From Flavimobilis massiliensis (GTDB lineage Bacteria; Actinomycetota; Actinomycetes; Actinomycetales; Cellulomonadaceae): a stretch of DNA of 64,000 nucleotides. The translations under genes and the position numbers were made by a program. Position 1 is the stretch's first letter; every line of letters starts with the position of its first letter. The stretch covers positions 2,356,001 to 2,420,000 of the forward strand of contig NZ_LT964979.1 in NCBI RefSeq assembly GCF_900240335.1, in the 5' to 3' direction. The notes beneath the pieces were generated by a model that did not search any database, was not told the origin of the DNA, and was given only the letters and a program-made list of their open reading frames with translations. This document shows, in pieces, positions 59,327 through 64,000 of this stretch.

Positions 59327-59751
59327 GCCGCCGGCTCGACGGGTGGGGCGTCGACGGACCGGCCCGCGTGCCCGACGACGGCAGCGCCTCCGTCTTGCTC
59401 CTCGCGGTGCTCGCCGTCGCCGCGGTGCTCGCCGGGACGCTCGCCCTCACGGCGTCGGCGCGGGCGCTCGGCGCCGCGACCTCGTCGGCCGCAGACCTGG
59501 CGGCGCTCGCGGGCGCGCAGGCGGCCGCAACATCGTGGCGCGGGGACGTGCCGTGCACGGTCGCAGCCGAGGCTGCGACCCGCAACGGCGCTGAGATCGT
59601 CACGTGCGACGTCGACGGGCTCGGCGTCGTCGAGGTCACCGTGCGCAGGTCGCCGCGCGGCGCGCCCGCGCGCGTCGCCGGGCCGCGCACCGCCACCGCA
59701 CGCGCAGGTCCGGCGTGGGTGCGCGACGCCGAGCAGGCAGGTGCCCGATGA
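59323..59751 (+). CDS. TadG-like (Rv3654c-type) protein
   Basis: A 142-residue protein. DDGSASVLLLAVLAVAAVLAG is the N-terminal membrane segment, followed by SSAADLAALAGAQAAATSW, typical of TadG/Flp-assembly proteins; two Cys (PCTVAA, VTCDVDG) may form a disulfide outside. GTG overlaps the TadE-like stop (GTGA). Last gene of the tad run; the helicase fragment is convergent, 5 bases away. Confidence 0.85.
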   Translation: MSRRLDGWGVDGPARVPDDGSASVLLLAVLAVAAVLAGTLALTASARALGAATSSAADLAALAGAQAAATSWRGDVPCTVAAEAATRNGAEIVTCDVDGLGVVEVTVRRSPRGAPARVAGPRTATARAGPAWVRDAEQAGAR

Positions 59752-59756
59752 CCGCC

Positions 59757-60073
59757 TCAGCGCAGGACGTGCCCGCCCGGCGCGCACGCGAGCACCGCGT
59801 CGAGCAGCCGCACCGCGGCGTCCTTCTCGAGCGGGTTGTTCTGCGAGCCGCACTTGGGTGACTGCACGCATGCGGGGCAGCCCGCCTGGCACGTGCAGTC
59901 CGCGATCGACTCGCGCGTCGCGCGCAGCCACGTCGCGCCGAGCTCGAAGCCACGCTCCGCGAAGCCCGCGCCGCCCGGGTAGGCGTCGTACACGAAGACC
60001 GTTGACTCGCCCGTGTCGACGTGCATCGCGGTCGAGACGCCGCCGAGGTCCCAGCGGCCGCGCGTCAGGGATT
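59757..60073 (-). pseudogene. displaced 3' fragment of a DUF1998-type DEAD/DEAH helicase
   Basis: About 105 codons encoding the end of a superfamily-2 helicase: RGRWDLGGVSTAMHVDTGES, VFVYDAYPGGAGFAERGFEL and the four-Cys zinc site CTCQAGCPACVQSPKC. The frame is cut by a TAA near 60068, just where the helicase sequence should continue upstream, so the rest of the gene is missing here. The same 3' end occurs again at 63954-64000. In mycobacteria the helicase (Rv3649, from memory) lies convergent to the tad genes, so this fragment is in the ancestral place. Confidence 0.88.
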
Positions 60074-60104
60074 AGATAACACCTACAGGACTATAGTCCC
60101 GAAG

Positions 60105-60133
60105 TTGACGCGATCCCGGGTCGGCATTAACAT
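60105..60133 (+). promoter_or_regulatory. consensus-like promoter at the left edge of the island
   Basis: TTGACG (60105-60110), exactly 17 bases, then TAACAT (60128-60133). It is the best -35/-10 pair I saw in the window. It lies ~35 bases inside the insert junction and points into the first secreted-protein gene; transcription would begin near 60140. Confidence 0.7.
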
Positions 60134-60173
60134 GTCCGGCATGTCAGACATCTCATGAGGCGCAACTCTCCAT

Positions 60174-60635
60174 ATTAAGCGAAGGTTCTCGGTTCTTCTA
60201 TGTTTTTGCGTAGTAGCGCTGCTAGCGCCGCAAGCGGGTGCTGCGGCAGTGGCCTATGCGACCACGTCGTCGCCGCAGACCGTCAAGGGCTTCGGTAGCA
60301 GTGCCAGCACGTTTGGGGAGTGGGATGCTACGAAGGTCGGGGGAGATTTTGAGTCCCGCACCTGGCGCACCAAGTACAAGATCGTCGATGCAGACGATCA
60401 CAAGGTCTACGTCAGATTGTCATCTTGGGCCTACTCACTCGTCGAGATTGGCGAGGTGCACACAAGTCACGACAACAAGGTGTCTGGCTCCTGGACGGAT
60501 TTCCGTTGGGCTGCGCTGGATCGGATGAATAGGTGGGGGGCGAGCAAGGTGAGCGGCAGCCTGGCAACCTGCCTGGACGTGCCCTGGCGATCCGACCCAT
60601 GCAGTTCAAACAAAACCCACTCCAAGAAACTATGA
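60174..60635 (+). CDS. secreted protein of the helicase island, paralog 1 (start defective or ATT)
   Basis: The frame encodes a clear signal peptide, KRRFSVLLCFCVVALLAPQA ending AAAVAYA, then ~125 residues (VKGFGSSASTFGEWDATKVG, KYKIVDADDHKVYVRLSSWA, terminal TCLDVPWRSDPCSS). No ATG, GTG or TTG precedes the signal peptide in frame; the only candidate is ATT at 60174. An ATG at 60155 (ATGAGGCGCAAC) is in another frame and stops after 7 codons; removing one base near 60175 would join it to the signal peptide. So the gene either uses a rare ATT start or carries a one-base insertion. Paralog of the gene at 60721. Confidence 0.65.
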   Translation: MKRRFSVLLCFCVVALLAPQAGAAAVAYATTSSPQTVKGFGSSASTFGEWDATKVGGDFESRTWRTKYKIVDADDHKVYVRLSSWAYSLVEIGEVHTSHDNKVSGSWTDFRWAALDRMNRWGASKVSGSLATCLDVPWRSDPCSSNKTHSKKL

Positions 60636-60720
60636 ATGTGCATGAAAAGTCACTGGTTCAGTTGTGGTATTCCCGAGGGGATGATGTGGCATGATGCGGC
60701 GTAAACTGGCGGGGTTTGGC

Positions 60721-61275
60721 ATGGTCAGGCGTTTCGTTTACGTATTGGTGCTAGGCGTAGTTATGGGCGGAATGACCGCGGGCGTTGCCGAGGCCATCAA
60801 TACGGCTTCATAATGGAATCGCGCCAGCAATCCGCTTGTTGTCAAGAGCTACGGAAGCACTGCCTCGGCCTACGGGTACATTAAGATGGCGCGCGGGTCC
60901 AATGGCATGCGACTGTATAGCTATGCCTACAATAGGTTTGTCGACGCTGACAATCATAGAGCCTATCTTAAGGGGTGGAGTGAGTTCAACGCCGGAACCT
61001 GTGAAAGTGCTGCAATGCAGGTCGAGTATAAAGGCGCCTCGGTGTCCGCTACCGTTAATTGTGCCAGGCAGTTCTACCCAGGTAAGTACCTAGGGCGTGC
61101 GGATGGACTCAACTACACAATGAACTCGTGGACGTCATCTCCGACCAAGTCCTCGGGCTATAACCAGGGTTCGGACCGGGGTCGTGGAGTTTTTCAGTTG
61201 TGTATCGATGTTCCCGTGAGATTTGACAGCTGCACTGGAGCCGTCCCCTCCGATGCGGATAGTTTCGAGTCGTGA
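60721..61275 (+). pseudogene. secreted protein of the helicase island, paralog 2 (in-frame stop)
   Basis: ATG 60721 opens a signal peptide (VRRFVYVLVLGVVMGGMTAG) that ends at TAA 60811-60813 after 30 codons. The same frame then continues open to 61275 with NPLVVKSYGSTASAYGYIKM, DADNHRAYLKGWSEF and a terminal LCIDVPVRFDSCTGA. Motifs VK-(S/G)-(F/Y)-GS-x-AS and C-(I/L)-DVP-x-R-x-D-x-C are shared with paralog 1, so the two are homologous exported proteins. One nonsense change separates signal peptide and body. It is either inactivated or read through. Confidence 0.7.
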
Positions 61276-61333
61276 TCAATCATTGTGCTTGGTGTCGTCC
61301 TTGCCGGCGAGGCGTTATTGGACTGGAGCTGAA

Positions 61334-62071
61334 GTGCCTGCAGTAACTCTTACGGATGTGACGAGACGGTACCGAGATTTCACTCTGGGGCCGGTCTCCG
61401 CAGAATTGGGCGTCGGGGTCACGGCCCTCCTTGGGGCGAATGGTGCCGGAAAGTCGACTCTCATCCGTGTTCTCGTCGGCACAGAGGCTCCGACGAGCGG
61501 GACCGTGCGTCTGTCTGGGGCCCGCGTCGCGCCACATGGGGCGATCGGATACCTCCCCCAGGATTTCGTCGGGCCGAAGAATGTCCCGACGCGCGACTAT
61601 CTGAGCTTTGTCGCTTGGTGTCGTTCCTCACGGCGCAGGAGACTCACTGGCCAGGATGTAGATGAGGCGCTCGAGCGGGTCGGCCTGCACGACAAGGCCG
61701 CGACACGGATTGGTGCGCTCTCGGGCGGAATGGTGCGTCGGCTCGGTGTCGCCCAGGCGATCTTGGGGGGAGTCGACCTCCTCGTCCTGGATGAGCCGAC
61801 TGTCGGGCTGGACCCGATGCAGAGAGCAGAGCTGCGCGCGTTGATTACCGACCTGTCCCGCGACACCGTAGTCGTTATGTCGACCCACCTGTGCGAGGAC
61901 GTCGCGGCGGTTGCGTCGTGGGTCCACGTTCTGGCAGAGGGTGAGTTGCGATATGACGGGCCCACCGTTGGTCTCGTCGAGGGTGTCGGGCTAGTCGAGA
62001 TCTCTACGGAGGCGGTCGAGAAGGGCTTTCTATCCGCCGTGCACGAGGAGGTGGCGTGGCGTGTCGCATAG
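61334..62071 (+). CDS. ABC transporter ATPase of the helicase island
   Basis: A 245-residue ATPase. Walker A LLGANGAGKSTLIRVLVG, a YLPQDF Q-loop, signature ALSGGMVRRLGVAQAILGGV, Walker B LLVLDEPTVGLD, switch STHLCED. It is of the ABC-2 (drug/peptide/antibiotic export) type. GTG start behind GGAG. The membrane-protein gene starts 11 bases before its end. By context it exports or gives resistance to the secreted proteins upstream; inference only. Confidence 0.92.
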   Translation: MPAVTLTDVTRRYRDFTLGPVSAELGVGVTALLGANGAGKSTLIRVLVGTEAPTSGTVRLSGARVAPHGAIGYLPQDFVGPKNVPTRDYLSFVAWCRSSRRRRLTGQDVDEALERVGLHDKAATRIGALSGGMVRRLGVAQAILGGVDLLVLDEPTVGLDPMQRAELRALITDLSRDTVVVMSTHLCEDVAAVASWVHVLAEGELRYDGPTVGLVEGVGLVEISTEAVEKGFLSAVHEEVAWRVA

Positions 62072-63347
62072 GTCTCGAGCGTTTCGGCCGGTGCAGTTTG
62101 TCCTGCGTCGCGGTCTGCTCTTTTGGGCGGCGGTGGTCGTCCTCGGTGTCGAGGTTGCTTCGGCGTTTCAACGAGGCGCGATGTGGCGTGGCGACGTCGT
62201 GTGGACGATTGACTGGATTAGCGTGTCGTTCGTCGCGGTCGGCCCGCTTGTCGCAGGTTTCGCCGCCATCGACACGGCTCGTCTCAGTGTTGGCAGCGAG
62301 TACTTGGCCGGACAACGGTTCTGGCGCACCCCTGGCTTCGCTGTTGGTCTGTCCTACGCCATAGGCATCGGTGCCGTGCACCTTCTTGTCCTCGCCGGTG
62401 CTCTGGGGATCTCGTTCTACCCGTCCTTCCGCTTGGGTGCCGGGTGGGTGTGGGATCCGTCCACGATCGTGGCGATCCTGGCGCAGCTTTCGATGATTGC
62501 GTTCTTCGCCGCATTAGGTTCCCTGATGGGACGCTTCCTTCGGCCTGTACTCGGAGGCATCTCAGCGGCGCTCGCTTCGTTCGCGTGCGTATACGCGTTC
62601 GGAACCCCCGGTGGCTCGATGTCGCTGCTCGACAGCGGAGTCGCCACCGTACCCAGGGTTGGGTATGCCTATAGTGCGACGTTCCTGACCATCCAGGTGC
62701 TCTTTCTGCTTGCAGTGACTATCGCTCTCCATGCGATCCGGCCCGCGGGTGCAGTTGGCTCATCTCGGCCGAGGGGTGGTGACGCGGCTATCGCCGGGCT
62801 CGTTGTCGCTGCGGTGACGGTCGGGACGTCATTCGCGCCGGTAGAGCGTCTCGAGCCGGTCGCGGCTCAGCCTGATTACTGTGCATCAGTCATCGGAGTT
62901 CCGACCTGTTATTACCGGCAGCACGCGCGGGTCTCGAAGGCCTTCCAGGACGTGCTCTGGACAGCATTCGGTGCGGCGCAGGACTCCGGATACGGCGCGC
63001 TCGTCCCGGCGCGCGTGGCCGAGGCGAGTCGTACAATTCTCCCCGCAGCCGTGGATCCCGGGGTCGGAACCGTGTTCATCTCGTCGGACCACTTGTCAGG
63101 CTTGCGTCCGACGACGTGGGAAGTCGTTCAGGGGCTCGTAGAACCCGTGCACTGCCCTCAGGTGCGAGGCGAACTTCCTCCCTCGGAGAGGTACTGGTCC
63201 GACCTTCTTGCTCTCACCGCGACCTGGGTCGACCTCGTCGAGCCTGGACAAGGCGAAGCGAACGGTTTCGTCGGCGATCCACTTTCTCCTACGGCCGCGG
63301 CCGCACTGCTTGACGAGTTTCGAACATGTACTTACGCGTTCCAGTAG
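62061..63347 (+). CDS. ABC-associated membrane protein with extracytoplasmic domain
   Basis: A 428-residue protein. The first ~250 residues have about six helices (for example GLLFWAAVVVLGVEVASAFQ, VGLSYAIGIGAVHLLVLAGA, FLTIQVLFLLAVTIALHAI). The C-terminal ~160 residues appear extracytoplasmic, with a Cys pair (DYCASVIGVPTCYY), two more Cys later, and VFISSDHLSGLRPTTWEVVQ. No named family was recognised with confidence. Probably the permease or a sensor/immunity partner of the ATPase; the next gene overlaps its end by 22 bases. Confidence 0.75.
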   Translation: MSHRSRAFRPVQFVLRRGLLFWAAVVVLGVEVASAFQRGAMWRGDVVWTIDWISVSFVAVGPLVAGFAAIDTARLSVGSEYLAGQRFWRTPGFAVGLSYAIGIGAVHLLVLAGALGISFYPSFRLGAGWVWDPSTIVAILAQLSMIAFFAALGSLMGRFLRPVLGGISAALASFACVYAFGTPGGSMSLLDSGVATVPRVGYAYSATFLTIQVLFLLAVTIALHAIRPAGAVGSSRPRGGDAAIAGLVVAAVTVGTSFAPVERLEPVAAQPDYCASVIGVPTCYYRQHARVSKAFQDVLWTAFGAAQDSGYGALVPARVAEASRTILPAAVDPGVGTVFISSDHLSGLRPTTWEVVQGLVEPVHCPQVRGELPPSERYWSDLLALTATWVDLVEPGQGEANGFVGDPLSPTAAAALLDEFRTCTYAFQ

Positions 63348-63964
63348 CACTGAGAGCTGCCCGAGTCATTGTGCGTGTGGGAGGACTCTATGACGTCATC
63401 CCGCTGCTCGTGCTCGGTCTCGTCGTGACCGCCGTATACCACTCTGGAACGATTGATGAGCTCGGACCCATCACGTTCGAGCCCAAGATCCCGGTAATGG
63501 TCCTAGTCCCGGTCATCTTTGCCGTCGCCTGCGGTGCCAGCCACGGGACAGCTACCTCGCCGGTGATCGTGAGATGTGCGCGAGTGCATGTCGCGCGGGC
63601 GATGTCGTTCCTCTGTGTCGTGGTGATCGCGCTTGGCGCGCTATGGCTCGGTGATTACCTCTCGGCGACGAGCGTGTTCGTTCCCTCGGTGAGAAACTTC
63701 ATGCTCTTCGGGGGCGTCGCGCTCGCCGCAGCGGCGCTCGCCGGAGTCGCCTACGGTTGGATTCCGGTCGTCGTCCTCCTCGGTGGGGCCGTGTTGTCCC
63801 CGATTGATGACTCGCCTTTTTCCTTCTACGGGCTCGTCTTTGGCAATGCCACCACCTTCCAGCTTTGCGTCGTCGGGCTGGTCGCGACTGTCGGCCTCAC
63901 GGTGGCGATCTGGGACCCACGTAGCCCCGGCTACCTCCGTCGCAGCACGATCCTCACCGCATGA
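63326..63964 (+). CDS. second membrane protein of the island
   Basis: A 212-residue membrane protein with about six helices (VIPLLVLGLVVTAVYHSG, VMVLVPVIFAVACGASHG, AMSFLCVVVIALGALWLG, NFMLFGGVALAAAALAGV and more). Not recognised; likely the second half of the transporter membrane part. Its last 11 bases overlap, convergently, the 3' end of the intact helicase copy, so the insert ends exactly inside the helicase stop region. Confidence 0.75.
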   Translation: MYLRVPVALRAARVIVRVGGLYDVIPLLVLGLVVTAVYHSGTIDELGPITFEPKIPVMVLVPVIFAVACGASHGTATSPVIVRCARVHVARAMSFLCVVVIALGALWLGDYLSATSVFVPSVRNFMLFGGVALAAAALAGVAYGWIPVVVLLGGAVLSPIDDSPFSFYGLVFGNATTFQLCVVGLVATVGLTVAIWDPRSPGYLRRSTILTA

Positions 63965-64000
63965 CATGCCCACCTGGCGCGCACGCGAGCACCGCGTCGA
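63954..64000 (-). CDS. DUF1998-type helicase, 3' end only (continues past the window)
   Basis: The minus strand reads DAVLACAPGGHVMR-stop, against DAVLACAPGGHVLR-stop in the fragment at 59757; the bases 63976-64000 are identical to 59784-59808. This is the second copy of the helicase 3' end and presumably belongs to the intact gene to the right. Only ~15 codons are visible. Confidence 0.8.
   Translation of the reverse strand, partial: DAVLACAPGGHVMR

Noticed and set aside
60249..60635. GTG 60249 as the real start of island paralog 1
   Set aside because: It would remove a well-formed signal peptide encoded directly upstream in the same frame.

Overview
The window is about 64 kb of very GC-rich DNA and is almost certainly chromosomal DNA of a Gram-positive actinobacterium of the order Micrococcales. 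Supporting markers are mycothiol synthase (mshD), BldC, a DUF3073 protein, a DUF4244 pilin-like protein, frequent GTG and TTG starts, ATGA/GTGA stop-start overlaps, and a secreted family-6 cellulase. A cellulolytic genus of the Cellulomonas / Sanguibacter / Promicromonospora type fits, but the genus cannot be fixed from sequence reading alone.

Layout, left half. The window opens inside a glutamate dehydrogenase gene. Then come a secreted GH6 glycosidase overlapping an RNB-family ribonuclease, a sterol-carrier-like protein, a sulfate ABC transporter operon (sbp-cysT-cysW-cysA, minus strand), purF-purM, DUF3073 and bldC, and two small membrane proteins. These are followed by galE, a small zincin, tRNA-Glu/Asp/Phe, an Atg22-like MFS protein, a hydrolase, a glycerophosphodiesterase whose 3' end lies in a 13-bp tandem repeat, an excalibur protein, tRNA-Lys, a frameshifted DUF5680 gene, a DEAD-box helicase, msrB, a MarR/EmrB-type drug-efflux pair and a sugar porter.

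Middle. A phosphate block holds DUF47-pit phosphate uptake, behind a TATAAT promoter and a hairpin-rich leader, then ppk1 with an overlapping NUDIX/phosphohistidine-phosphatase gene, then mshD. After it come a MacAB-like exporter operon, a lipoprotein preceded by a coupled 22-codon ORF, malic enzyme with an ACT domain, an FNT-family channel and acs.

Right half. From acs onward the order (acs ... HAD phosphatase, ssd, tadA, tadB, tadC, DUF4244, TadE-like, TadG-like, DUF1998-type helicase) follows the order I recall from mycobacteria and other actinobacteria. Two places break it. (1) Right after acs, the last ~100 bases of the acs coding sequence plus its terminator occur three times. The copies flank two cassettes, each made of a TTG-started secreted protein with a near-identical signal peptide overlapping a small membrane protein. 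(2) The helicase gene at the end of the tad locus is interrupted: a ~105-codon 3' fragment (59757-60073) is separated from a second copy of the same 3' end (63954 to the right edge). Between them lies a ~3.9 kb insert that is AT-rich on its left side. It carries two damaged paralogous secreted-protein genes and an ABC ATPase with two membrane partners. Both loci therefore show cargo placed at the 3' end of a housekeeping gene with that 3' end duplicated. No integrase or transposase is visible at either. This is the most interesting signal in the window.

Throughout, gene ends are decorated by a dispersed ~49-bp palindrome (7 good copies plus degenerate relatives) and by two other palindrome/direct-repeat families built around ATAGC. 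No CRISPR array, insertion sequence or rRNA was seen.
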